Origin: CAZOOA01 sp964581355
Lineage (GTDB): Bacteria > Bacillota > Dethiobacteria > DTU022 > UBA8154
Reading direction: 5' to 3'
Length of the DNA: 35,236 nt
Assembly: GCA_964581355.1 (NCBI GenBank)
Contig: CAZOOA010000025.1
Coordinates: 1 to 35,236, forward strand
Shown: positions 1 to 7,532 of the stretch, one piece after another
Layout of the letters: each line of letters begins with the position of its first letter
Position numbering within the stretch: the first letter of the stretch is position 1
Program-made: the position numbers and the translations under genes
Notes under the pieces: generated by a model
Seen by the model: only the letters and a program-made list of their open reading frames with translations
Told to the model about the DNA's origin: nothing
Database searches by the model: none

Positions 1-173
1 TCCATCAAAATTAAATCCACATTCAGGGCTTCGCCCGAATTCTCCAGGCCAAGAAAATCAAAGGCTTGAAAAGGGGACTCCAGGGGGATTACATCGTCAA
101 AACCGGCCTTGTTCAAGAAGGTTTTGATCAGGAGACGGCTATCTTGAGAATCATCGACGATCAGTATAGTCAA
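1..173 (-). CDS. Response regulator receiver domain, 5' part only (runs off the left edge)
   Basis: Read on the minus strand from a TTG at 171-173, the sequence encodes a receiver-domain start: hydrophobic strand, LIVDDS acidic pair at about residues 5-8, an amphipathic helix, and LILM leading towards the expected phospho-acceptor aspartate at the window edge. Receiver domains accept phosphate from a histidine kinase. An AGGTG sits 7 bases before the TTG. Only about 57 residues are visible, so the output domain, if any, is unknown. The gene diverges from the selenium/sulfur genes to its right and nothing seen here links the two. Confidence 0.75.
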   Translation of the reverse strand, partial: MTILIVDDSQDSRLLIKTFLNKAGFDDVIPLESPFQAFDFLGLENSGEALNVDLILM

Positions 174-688
174 AAAATATCACCTGCTTAAATTAGACCT
201 GAACAACAGTGCAGCGATGAAAGGCCTGTTAACAATATCGGCCATTGGCGTCATTTGCGCTTGAAATCAGGCAAAATATTTGGGAAACCTTGTAGTGATA
301 GAATAAATAATCTTTCGGCAAAGACCTTTGAGCTAATAAGTTCTGTTTCTTTTAAATAATATCCTGCCTAACAGGATCTTTTTCCTTTAGGCAATTCTTC
401 GCCAGCAGCCTGCAAAATTCCTGCTTTTTGCACATTTAGCATAAGAAACATAGGACAAGAAACAGCTGGGAGTAAGAAACAGCCCGGGCCAGGAGGAAGT
501 GGAAACGAAATGTCCCATGCCTATACCACCGACAAATGGCGCCTATAGTTTTCCATAAAGTATTGATAATTTCTATTTCCCTTGGGAATCCACCTGGGAT
601 TATAATAAGTGTGGTCTATACTTGGCTGGTTTTTTCAGGGATGACTTCTTAAACAACAAAAACAACAAAGCGAGGTGTCTATCGTACG
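174..688. other. Intergenic region between divergent response regulator and yedE-like genes
   Basis: This 515-base stretch has no convincing gene. It is AT-rich compared with the genes. It holds a small hairpin (361-377, ATCCTG/CAGGAT, followed by CTTTTT) and, around 575-605, a TTCCC/GGGAA inverted pair followed by TATAAT. The latter could be the promoter and LysR-type operator of the yedE-like operon, but no clear -35 box is present at a good distance. Confidence 0.5.
361..384 (+). terminator. Possible small terminator hairpin
   Basis: A six-base stem (ATCCTG and CAGGAT) with a five-base loop is followed by CTTTTTCC. No + strand gene is seen upstream, so it could end a small untranslated transcript or be chance. 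Confidence 0.3.
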
Positions 689-1795
689 ATGAAAGGAAAA
701 ACCACTCTGATCACTGCAGGAATAATTATCGGCATCATTACTGTGGCCCTGGTTATCCTGGGGAACCCTGCCAACATGGGGTACTGCATCGCCTGCTTTT
801 TACGTGATATTGCCGGGGGGCTGGGTCTGCACCGGGCCGGCGTGGTCCAGTACCTGAGGCCGGAAATCATGGGGTTGGTCCTGGGGGCCTTTGTGACAGC
901 TATTTTGTTCAGGGAATTTAAATCCACCGGGGGTTCCGGTGTGATCCTGCGCTTCTGTTTAGGCGCTTTTATGATGATGGGAGCCCTGATCTTTTTGGGT
1001 TGCCCTTGGCGTATGATTCTCCGTCTGGCCGGGGGAGACCTGAACGCCCTGGTGGCCCTGCCCGGCTATGTTTTTGGCATTTGGGTGGGCGTTTTATTTC
1101 TGCGCCGGGGCTATACCCTGGGTGCTGCCGGCAGCCAACCGCGACTGAACGGCCTGGTTGGCCCCCTACTGGCAGTGGGACTTCTGATCCTGGTGATTGC
1201 CGCTCCGGCCTTTATTTTCTTCAGTGAAGAAGGGCCGGGTTCCATGAGAGCGCCGCTTTTTGCAGCCCTTCTTGCCGGGCTGCTGGTAGGGATCATCGCC
1301 CAGCGGACCCGTTTTTGCACCATGGGCGCTGTGCGCGATATTATTCTTTTCCGGGATTTTCATTTGTTTTCAGGTATCGCCGGATTGTTCATCGCCGTCT
1401 TGATCGGAAACCTGGTAACCGGTGCTTTTACTTTTGGTTTTTTGGACCAGCCGGTCGCCCATACTGACAGTCTCTGGAACTTTTTGTCCATGGGCATTGT
1501 CGGCCTGGCAGCCGTCCTGGCCGGGGGGTGCCCGCTGCGGCAGCTCATTCTTTCCGGGGAAGGAAACGGCGATGCCACGGCAACTGTTATCGGCCTTATC
1601 TTCGGAGCCGCTGTCATGCACAACTTTGGCTGGGCTGGAGCCCCTCCCGGGGTGCCGGCCGGTGGGCAGATCATGGTTGTTGTCGTCTGGGTCCTTCTGG
1701 TGGGAATCGGATTTGCTGTTACAAGACAGGCTATGGCTGAATCCAGGGAAAAAGAGAAGGCCCGGCAGGATGTCCAATCGACTCAAACCGGATAA
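689..1795 (+). CDS. yedE: YedE-family putative selenium transporter (multi-pass membrane protein)
   Basis: The 368-residue protein is almost wholly hydrophobic, with about ten membrane segments, and resembles the YeeE/YedE family, specifically the branch found with selenium metabolism. It shows an internal duplication: GCPWR (about 104-108) and GCPLR (about 280-284) occupy equivalent places in the two halves. Cysteines at 33, 36, 105, 210 and 281 fit a family that passes sulfur or selenium species across the membrane. Start: ATG at 689 with GAGGTG about 11 bases upstream. It is followed by a TusA-like carrier and a LysR regulator on the same strand, which supports uptake of a Se or S compound and hand-over in the cytoplasm. 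The actual substrate cannot be read from the sequence; thiosulfate is the alternative. Confidence 0.85.
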   Translation: MKGKTTLITAGIIIGIITVALVILGNPANMGYCIACFLRDIAGGLGLHRAGVVQYLRPEIMGLVLGAFVTAILFREFKSTGGSGVILRFCLGAFMMMGALIFLGCPWRMILRLAGGDLNALVALPGYVFGIWVGVLFLRRGYTLGAAGSQPRLNGLVGPLLAVGLLILVIAAPAFIFFSEEGPGSMRAPLFAALLAGLLVGIIAQRTRFCTMGAVRDIILFRDFHLFSGIAGLFIAVLIGNLVTGAFTFGFLDQPVAHTDSLWNFLSMGIVGLAAVLAGGCPLRQLILSGEGNGDATATVIGLIFGAAVMHNFGWAGAPPGVPAGGQIMVVVVWVLLVGIGFAVTRQAMAESREKEKARQDVQSTQTG

Positions 1796-1877
1796 CACCT
1801 GGAATTCGTTAATTGAACAAAGGAAAACCTTTTTTACTCAAAGCAAAAATGATATACTGAGAAAGGAGTATACTAAA

Positions 1878-2093
1878 ATGTCCTCAAAAACAATCGATTG
1901 CTGCGGTCTTTCCTGCCCTGAACCCGTAATCCAGGCAAGAAAAGCCATGCAGGAACCGGGCATAAATGAGTTGAAAGTGAAGGTAAATGCCACCGTGGCC
2001 CGGGATAATGTGTCCCGGACAGCCCGTCAAATGGGCTGGCAGGTAGACGTTGAAGAGCAGGGAGAAGAGTTCGTCTTGACGCTGACCCGTTAA
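1878..2093 (+). CDS. TusA/SirA-family sulfur (selenium) carrier protein
   Basis: This is a 71-residue TusA-fold protein. The signature CGLSCPEPV (residues 9-17) contains the CPxP motif whose cysteine carries persulfide, or possibly perselenide, in the family. Start: ATG at 1878 with AAAGGAG nine bases upstream; the longer frame running back into yedE is not used. It lies 82 bases after the yedE-like gene and 30 bases before lysR, so the three look like one operon. The family also includes the N-terminal domain of YedF, but the second YedF domain is absent, so this is a TusA-like stand-alone carrier. It probably receives the imported atom from the transporter or from a cysteine desulfurase. 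Confidence 0.85.
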   Translation: MSSKTIDCCGLSCPEPVIQARKAMQEPGINELKVKVNATVARDNVSRTARQMGWQVDVEEQGEEFVLTLTR

Positions 2094-2123
2094 GAAAACC
2101 GCAGTTGAAGGGAATAAGCAATT

Positions 2124-3053
2124 ATGGACTTTCACCAGCTAAGAGTATTTATCGAGGTTGCCCGGCAAAAAAGTTTTTCCCGGGCGGCGGAAAATATTTT
2201 CTTGACCCAGCCGACGGTCAGCTCTCATATCAAGGCCCTGGAGAATGAAATCGGCACCCCTCTGCTGGATCGCAGCCAACGTGAACTGCAGCTGACCGAA
2301 GCAGGAAAAATACTGTTCCAGTACGCCCAGGAACTGTTGGGGATCAAGGAAAAAGCGCTTTCCTCCATCCAGGCCGAATACCAGGTAATCAAAGGGCACC
2401 TGGAAGTTGCTGCCAGCAGCGTTCCAGGTGCATATCTTTTACCCCGGTTGATGCTTTCCTTCCGCCAGCTGTATCCCGAAGTGACTTTTTCTGTCTTGCT
2501 GCGGGACACCAAGCAGGTCTTGCAAAGCGTCAGTGACTTTACCTACGACCTGGGTTTTATCGGTGAACCCGTCCAGCGGGACGGGTTGGACCAGGTCAGG
2601 CTGACCGAAGATGAGCTGGTCCTGATCGCCTCGCCCGATGTTTCCATCCCGGCAACAAGCCCGGCTGACTCACCGGGAGAAAGCCTGCCTGGTGTGGAAA
2701 TCGCCTCCTGCCTGGAAATGCCTTTTCTCCTGCGAGAACCCGGTTCCGCTACCCGGATGGTTTTTGAAAAAGCATTGAAAAAACGGTATAATAAGCCCAT
2801 TAAGTTCCAGGTCATCGCTTACCTGGAAAGCCAGGAGGCGTTAAAGGAAGCAGTAAAAGCAGGTTTAGGGTTGACGGTAATGTCCAGCAAGGCGGTCCAG
2901 GAAGAACTATCAACAGGCTCTCTGGCCGGCTACCGTATCCTGGATATTGACGTGACCCGGCACTTCTACCTGATCTGTAAGAAAAACCGGATCCTGCCCC
3001 CTTTGAGCCGGGTCTTCCTGGACCACTGCAGCAACTACTTTAGCCGGCCCTAG
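2124..3053 (+). CDS. LysR-family transcriptional regulator, probably of selenium/sulfur genes
   Basis: The 309-residue protein has the standard LysR plan: a winged helix-turn-helix at residues 1-60 (MDFHQLRVFIEVA, SFSRAAE, TQPTVSSHI) and an effector-binding domain from about 90 to 300. It starts 30 bases after the TusA-like gene on the same strand. The combination with the YedE transporter matches the LysR type known to accompany selenium metabolism genes. Its effector is unknown. The TTCCC/GGGAA pair near 580 is a candidate operator for autoregulation of the operon; this is inference. Confidence 0.88.
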   Translation: MDFHQLRVFIEVARQKSFSRAAENIFLTQPTVSSHIKALENEIGTPLLDRSQRELQLTEAGKILFQYAQELLGIKEKALSSIQAEYQVIKGHLEVAASSVPGAYLLPRLMLSFRQLYPEVTFSVLLRDTKQVLQSVSDFTYDLGFIGEPVQRDGLDQVRLTEDELVLIASPDVSIPATSPADSPGESLPGVEIASCLEMPFLLREPGSATRMVFEKALKKRYNKPIKFQVIAYLESQEALKEAVKAGLGLTVMSSKAVQEELSTGSLAGYRILDIDVTRHFYLICKKNRILPPLSRVFLDHCSNYFSRP

Positions 3054-3227
3054 CCGGGAGATTCGGCTGCAGGGGTGGAGCTGGAGGGGAGGTAAGCCGG
3101 GCAGGCCGCCCGGGGGCCCAAGGAAAATCTAACGCCTAACCGCAGGAATGACCTGCTGCCCCGGCTGCTGCACCAACGCGCGGTTTTTCATTTTTCAAAT
3201 TATACTTGTTAAGGATGTGTTGCTGTC
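3054..3227 (+). other. GC-rich, hairpin-containing leader before larE
   Basis: This 174-base gap has two clean stems: CCGGGC/GCCCGG (3097-3102 with 3108-3113, five-base loop) and GCAGG/CCTGC (3142-3146 with 3152-3156, loop AATGA). GC-rich tracts and an AT-rich stretch before larE surround them. It could be a structured mRNA leader. I could not match it to a known riboswitch class. Confidence 0.35.
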
Positions 3228-4076
3228 TTGTCCCTTCAGGAGAAAGAACGAAGACTGGACAAAAACTTACAATCCATGGGGAGCGTGCTCATTGCCTTTT
3301 CCGGCGGTGTGGACAGCTGTCTGTTGCTTTTCAAGGCGGGGCAGGTCCTGGGCCAAGGAAACGTCCGGGCCGTTACAGCCACTTCAGAAACGTACTCAAA
3401 GCAGGAAAAAGAAGATGCCATCACTTTTACCCGGCAGCACGGTTTTGAACACCTGGTAATCCGGACCAATGAACTCTCCTGCAAGGATTTTACCAGCAAC
3501 CCTCCCGATCGCTGCTACTTCTGCAAGAAGGAACTTTTTTCCAGACTCAAGGGCCTGGCAAAAGAATACGGGATGGACTGGGTTTGCGACGGGGCAAACT
3601 TTGATGACACCAGCGACTTTCGGCCGGGTTTACGGGCGGCCCGGGACCTGGAGGTGCGCAGCCCGCTGCTGGAGGCAGAACTGACCAAAGAGGACATCCG
3701 CACCCTTTCCAGGAAGTTTGGCCTGGAAACCTGGGACAAACCCGCTGCAGCCTGCCTTTCTTCCCGGGTTCCCTATGGTGAAATCATCACAGGGGAAAAG
3801 CTGGCCCGGATCGGCAGTGCAGAGCAGCTGTTAAAATCCATGGGGCTGCAGGTGGTCCGCGTGCGCTGTCATGGGGAAACAGCCCGCATTGAAGTTAGAC
3901 CACAAGATTTCCCCCTGGTCATGAATAATAAAGAGGCAATTGTTACAGAGTTCAAGAAGCTGGGCTTTATCTACATCACCCTGGACCTGGAAGGTTTCCG
4001 CAGCGGCAGCATGAACGAAGTGCTGAAAAACAAAACCTGGTCCGAACCCGCCGAACCAGGCAGTTTAGATTATTAG
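3228..4076 (+). CDS. larE: LarE-type ATP-dependent sulfur transferase (PP-loop)
   Basis: The protein is 282 residues, the usual LarE length. The PP-loop SGGVDS (25-30) binds ATP. RCYFCK gives Cys96 and Cys99, and PAAACLSSR places a third cysteine at 176, the number of the sacrificial cysteine in Lactobacillus plantarum LarE. Three such cysteines are the pattern of LarE proteins that bind a 4Fe-4S cluster and deliver sulfide from it. Known LarE converts a carboxylated nicotinate nucleotide to the dithio precursor of the nickel-pincer cofactor. larA, larB and larC are not in this window; the neighbours are selenium/sulfur genes. Start: TTG at 3228 with AAGGA 12 bases upstream. The start is uncertain, since AGGAG at 3237 could serve a slightly later codon. 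Confidence 0.85.
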   Translation: MSLQEKERRLDKNLQSMGSVLIAFSGGVDSCLLLFKAGQVLGQGNVRAVTATSETYSKQEKEDAITFTRQHGFEHLVIRTNELSCKDFTSNPPDRCYFCKKELFSRLKGLAKEYGMDWVCDGANFDDTSDFRPGLRAARDLEVRSPLLEAELTKEDIRTLSRKFGLETWDKPAAACLSSRVPYGEIITGEKLARIGSAEQLLKSMGLQVVRVRCHGETARIEVRPQDFPLVMNNKEAIVTEFKKLGFIYITLDLEGFRSGSMNEVLKNKTWSEPAEPGSLDY

Positions 4077-4090
4077 AGCAGCCATCAATA

Positions 4091-4177
4091 AAGCTTCGAT
4101 TCACCAGCAGAAGGATGAAAATGTGCGGCCAGCATTGCCAAGAGCAAAAATTATATACGACAGTTTTTTCAGGATAG
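4091..4177 (+). repeat. Dispersed repeat R1, copy 1
   Basis: About 85 bases that recur imperfectly at 4201-4282 (same strand) and 26588-26672 (opposite strand). Shared blocks are the CACCAGCAGAAGGATGAAAAT box, the GCCAGCATTGCCAAGAGCAA box and a TTTTTTCAGGATAG-like end. It starts 14 bases after the larE stop codon. The reading frame is broken in copies 1 and 2, so it does not look coding. Confidence 0.75.
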
Positions 4178-4183
4178 CCCCCA

Positions 4184-4203
4184 TGACCCCACAAGCGGGG
4201 TCA
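4184..4203. repeat. Perfect 7-bp inverted repeat between the two R1 copies
   Basis: TGACCCC (4184-4190) and GGGGTCA (4197-4203) pair across a six-base loop. It joins copies 1 and 2 of R1, with no T-run, so it is a poor terminator and may be part of the repeat unit. Confidence 0.6.
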
Positions 4204-4282
4204 CCATCAGAAGGGTGAAAATGCCGTGGCCAGCATTGCCAAGAGCAAGAATTGTATGCGACAGATTTCATTTTCAGGATAG
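4201..4282 (+). repeat. Dispersed repeat R1, copy 2 (direct repeat of copy 1)
   Basis: It aligns with copy 1 over the whole length: CACCATCAGAAGGGTGAAAAT, GGCCAGCATTGCCAAGAGCAA and TTTTCAGGATAG. The spacing of the two copies is about 108 bases. It lies just past the 3' end of the convergent cysteine desulfurase gene. Confidence 0.75.
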
Positions 4283-4313
4283 AGTTGCTGGTTCGCCCTT
4301 TTCCATACCAGTT

Positions 4314-5474
4314 CTATACCAGCCTGCCAGCCACCTCTGAAACTGCATCCAGGGCTGTTTTTACTTCTTTTTCTGTATTGAAATACCCCAGGCTAAAACG
4401 CACTGTGCCTTGGGGAAAGGTGCCAATGGCTTTATGGGCATGGGGAGCGCAGTGCAGGCCGGTGCGGCTTAAAATGCCGTAAGCCTGCTCCAGGACAAAG
4501 CCCATTTCCCCGCTGTCAATCCCCTCAAGCACAAAGGAAACAACAGCCACTGCTTTTCGAGCATCCTCCGGGCCAAAGACAGTGACTCCGGGAATTTCCT
4601 GCAAACCAAGGCGCAGCATTCCCGCCAATCTCACTTCATGTTCCCGCACTTTCTCCAACCCTTCCTCTTCCAGGAAGCGAATTCCCTGGAAAAGCCCTGC
4701 CAGGCCTGGGGAATTGAGCGTCCCCGCCTCCAGGTAATCGGGCATCATCTCGGGATGACGGTCTTCTTCCGACCGGCTTCCGGTGCCCCCTTCCCGCCAG
4801 GGCTTGATTTTTACTCCCTGTTCCAGATAAAGCAGGCCCACACCGGGCGGACCCATGAACCCTTTATGCCCGGCAAATGCCGCCAGGTGAGGTTTGACCT
4901 GTTTCAAGTCCAAAGGCATCACTCCAGCGGTCTGAGCTGCATCCAGGAGAAAAAAGATGCCCTTTTCCCGGGCCAGTTCTCCGATCTGTTCCACAGGCAA
5001 AATTTGCCCGGTTACATTGGAAGCATGGTTGCAAACGATCAGCCGGGTTTCGGGCTTTACAGCACTGGCAATATCGTCAACCGTTATTTCGGCTGAACCT
5101 TCCCTGCCGGCCATGGTCGTGGTTATACACCCGTTGCGGCGCAGCGAACCTAAAGGTCGCAGAACGGAATTATGTTCAAAGGGGGTAAATACCACGTGAT
5201 CGCCGGGCTCCAGGAGGCCTTTTATCGCCATATTAAGGGAATCGGTAGCATTGAGAGTAAAAATAATTTCCTCGGGTGCCGATGCGCCTAAAAACGAGGC
5301 TGCTTTTTCCCGGGTGTCATAGACCAGCCGATCCGCCTGCAGGGATCTGGTATGGCCTGAACGGCCGGGATTGGCCCCTCCACTGCGCAAGTATTCTTCG
5401 GCCGCCTGGTAAACCTTTTCCGGTTTGGGCCAGGATGTAGCCGCATTGTCGAAGTATATTCCCGCTTTATCCAT
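4314..5474 (-). CDS. Cysteine desulfurase (class V aminotransferase, EF2568-like)
   Basis: A 386-residue PLP enzyme of fold type I, expected to mobilise sulfur or selenium from cysteine or selenocysteine in the cytoplasm. Visible landmarks: YFDNAATSWPKP near the N terminus, NHASNVTGQ (149-157), the PLP-contacting DAAQTAG (178-184), AGHKG with the Schiff-base lysine at 204, and RTGLHCAPHAH with the catalytic-loop cysteine at 342. The end GTVRFSLGYFNT fits the family first noted beside selenium-dependent hydroxylase genes. Start: ATG at 5474, with GGAGGG upstream and homology beginning at once; a 20-residue longer frame would lie inside the preceding gene. Its start overlaps the DUF3343 stop by eight bases, so translation is probably coupled. 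The gene is convergent with larE. Confidence 0.9.
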   Translation of the reverse strand: MDKAGIYFDNAATSWPKPEKVYQAAEEYLRSGGANPGRSGHTRSLQADRLVYDTREKAASFLGASAPEEIIFTLNATDSLNMAIKGLLEPGDHVVFTPFEHNSVLRPLGSLRRNGCITTTMAGREGSAEITVDDIASAVKPETRLIVCNHASNVTGQILPVEQIGELAREKGIFFLLDAAQTAGVMPLDLKQVKPHLAAFAGHKGFMGPPGVGLLYLEQGVKIKPWREGGTGSRSEEDRHPEMMPDYLEAGTLNSPGLAGLFQGIRFLEEEGLEKVREHEVRLAGMLRLGLQEIPGVTVFGPEDARKAVAVVSFVLEGIDSGEMGFVLEQAYGILSRTGLHCAPHAHKAIGTFPQGTVRFSLGYFNTEKEVKTALDAVSEVAGRLV

Positions 5475-5751
5475 CTTGTTTCCCTCCCCGTTTAAATAAA
5501 AAAGCAAGTGGGCCGCTGGAAGCTTTTTCTTCAATCTCGTAAAAACCCTCTATCTCGACAGATACCTCTACAAGTTCTTCCCGGATAGCTGCCGCTTGCC
5601 CAGGAGGGCAGCGCAAGGCTGTGCCGCAGCTGGAGCTGACACTCCGGGGAACGGGCACCATTTTAAAGTCCCAGGAACCCCGGGACAGCTGCTTTTCCGC
5701 TTTAAGTGCCTGGTACGTACTGGGAAAAGTAAAGTAGCACTGGTTACTCAT
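5467..5751 (-). CDS. DUF3343 protein, putative Se/S carrier
   Basis: A 94-residue protein of the DUF3343 family (PF11823), regarded as putative selenium/sulfur carriers. It begins YFTFPSTYQALKAEKQL, typical of the family, and has the SSSCGTALRC segment (about 39-48) with two cysteines that could hold a chalcogen. It is the first gene of a two-gene minus-strand unit and overlaps the desulfurase start by eight bases. This pair is a known companion of YedE/YedF-type selenium genes. The basic tail FKRGGKQDG may be less conserved. Its biochemical role is not established, so function here rests on context. Confidence 0.8.
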   Translation of the reverse strand: MSNQCYFTFPSTYQALKAEKQLSRGSWDFKMVPVPRSVSSSCGTALRCPPGQAAAIREELVEVSVEIEGFYEIEEKASSGPLAFLFKRGGKQDG

Positions 5752-6149
5752 TATTTCACATCCCTGACGCTATTGGAACACAGCTAATTTATTATCGGCA
5801 TGAATGTTATGAATCGCTTCAAAACATAACAACCGGGGAGGAAACCAACCTGAGTTATCGCTGGTTTATAGCCCCGTTTCATTATACCAACCCTGGAACC
5901 GGGTGGAAAGAGAAATCTTTTATACAAAGGGCAGCTATTATTCAATCTATCAATAGGGGAAGGAAAACAACAGAAGGAGGAAAACCCTGTCTTGCGTTGT
6001 TGACCGGGCAGCCGGGCAATAAGCCCGGGGAAGACGCAGTGGTTCTTTCAGGGCGACCGGGCGTCCTTTTCGGGTTAACCCATTTCAGGTCAACCCCGGC
6101 AGCGGGCGGCCATGTTCCGGCTTTATGCCTTTAACTGCTGCAGCTTTTT
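5752..6149. other. Gene-free 398-base region with structured segment, upstream of the DUF3343-desulfurase unit
   Basis: No gene is convincing here. The first 200 bases are AT-rich and should contain the promoter of the minus-strand DUF3343 gene; GATAAT on the minus strand near 5796 is a weak -10 candidate. From about 5985 to 6085 the DNA becomes GC-rich with nested inverted repeats: an outer TGCGT/ACGCA pair around an inner CCGGGC/GCCCGG stem with loop AATAA (about 6012-6028), then a GGGTTAACCC palindrome (about 6074-6083). I found no match to a known RNA family. Confidence 0.4.
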
Positions 6150-7487
6150 TCACCTGTTTTTTCCCTTTAGCCGGGATAAAAATCCAGATACATGGCCATA
6201 AATACGGGAAAGATTTTCTTTTGCCTTCCCCTTGATACGTCCAGCCGCCTGGGGATTGTTCAGCAGGTAAAAGCCCCCCGTCCCCGCTGCCACCAGCAGG
6301 ATCAGGCCAAAAACGGTCTGAGCCGCTGCAGCCTCTGTCCCTTCGATATTCCCCACAGGAGGACGAATTGCCCCTTTATTTTCACCTTGACCTTCCTCCA
6401 CGGGAATACCGTAAAAATAAAGGGCAACCACATCGGAGAACAATTCAATGCCGTCTTTGGCCGCCTCCCTGGAATTTTGGTGCCCCCCGGCTTCAAGCAG
6501 AAGTTTTAACGGCATCAGGTCCTGGTTATAGTTGCCCCAGCCCATGAATACCCCTTTGACCAGGCCGGGGTAAACCTGGTCGGCCAGGGCTTTTAAATCA
6601 TAGGCAAACTGCCTGGTGACATGGAAAGCAGGGTTCTGCCGACCCACTACAAACTGGACCTGGGCCACCCAATCCCCCTCGATTTCCACGGAATATTCCT
6701 CAATGGGAGCCGCATCCCGGTGCAGGTCGAAGATAACATCGGGAACATGGTCCAGTAACGCCAAAACGGTATTGCGGGAACGGCGATACGCTCCACGGTC
6801 ATGGGGCAGGTGCAGCTGTTCCGAGTGGATCACATCGACCTCTTTCTCCTCCAGGGCTGCCGTAAAAGCCTGACCGACCTTGTGAATCCCACCCTGCCCA
6901 TAGATACTGTGAGTCCCGTCGCTGGGAAGATAGGATTCCGCATTGTGAGTATGGTAAATGGCCACCAGCTTGCGTCGCTCGGCCGCAGCAAGATCTTCGG
7001 CAGCGCTTTGCTCCTCAACCCGCCCCAAAAGTATCTTCCAGCCTTGATTCTCTAGCAGCAGGTTGTGATCAAAACCACTGACGAAATCTCCCGGCTTTCT
7101 GCCAGCCTTACCCTCCAGGAAATAGCCGGAGGAGGAGATGGCTTCAGATCTCAGCAGGCGGGCATATGCTGTATAATCTTCGACGCGATATACTTCGTAA
7201 AGGTTGTTGCACGCATCCAGGTAGCGATCCCCGGGCCTGATTATTTTCCCTGTAACAGTAATCTGCCTGCCCTTTTCATCCAGCAGACGATAGTAGAGCT
7301 CTTCGATGATTTCATGATTTTCAATTTCTGCCTGTAGATGAACTGCCTGGGAAACTGTAATTTTTTCCTGATCAGGCTCTCCTGCAGAAGCTAATAATTC
7401 CCCCTCTGGCAGGCAAAAATAAACTACCATGGTTAAAAGGATGATGATGGGGGAAAACACGTTCTTTGATTTTTTTAACACATCCAT
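6150..7487 (-). CDS. spoIIP: Stage II sporulation protein P (SpoIIP)
   Basis: A 445-residue membrane-anchored peptidoglycan hydrolase. SpoIIP works with SpoIID and SpoIIM in the engulfing membrane of sporulating cells and has amidase and endopeptidase activity on the cell wall. A hydrophobic segment at 12-27 anchors the N terminus. The catalytic domain (about 170-355) shows IYHTHNAES with His179, His181 and Glu184 as likely metal ligands, and FDLHRD (253-258) with another histidine. A second hydrophobic segment (about 388-408) near the C terminus precedes a basic tail. Start: ATG at 7487 with AGGTGG seven bases upstream. It lies 45 bases after the DUF1614 gene on the same strand. Length and motifs look intact, so the host is a spore former. 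Confidence 0.92.
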   Translation of the reverse strand: MDVLKKSKNVFSPIIILLTMVVYFCLPEGELLASAGEPDQEKITVSQAVHLQAEIENHEIIEELYYRLLDEKGRQITVTGKIIRPGDRYLDACNNLYEVYRVEDYTAYARLLRSEAISSSGYFLEGKAGRKPGDFVSGFDHNLLLENQGWKILLGRVEEQSAAEDLAAAERRKLVAIYHTHNAESYLPSDGTHSIYGQGGIHKVGQAFTAALEEKEVDVIHSEQLHLPHDRGAYRRSRNTVLALLDHVPDVIFDLHRDAAPIEEYSVEIEGDWVAQVQFVVGRQNPAFHVTRQFAYDLKALADQVYPGLVKGVFMGWGNYNQDLMPLKLLLEAGGHQNSREAAKDGIELFSDVVALYFYGIPVEEGQGENKGAIRPPVGNIEGTEAAAAQTVFGLILLVAAGTGGFYLLNNPQAAGRIKGKAKENLSRIYGHVSGFLSRLKGKNR

Positions 7488-7532
7488 ATGAATACCACCT
7501 GCAGTAATTAACTGGATATAAAACGTTACAAA

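Noticed and set aside
3054..3227. Cobalamin riboswitch or tRNA-Sec before larE
   Set aside because: Only a CAGGA..GACCTGC fragment resembles the riboswitch end and the rest of its conserved boxes are missing; no tRNA-Sec acceptor stem, UCA anticodon loop or T arm could be found.
4184..4203. Terminator of larE
   Set aside because: The stem is perfect but no T-run follows on either strand.
6000..6035. Guanidine (ykkC) riboswitch because of GGGCAATAAGCCCGGG
   Set aside because: The first half with its CTAGGG-TCCG box is absent, and the spacing does not fit.
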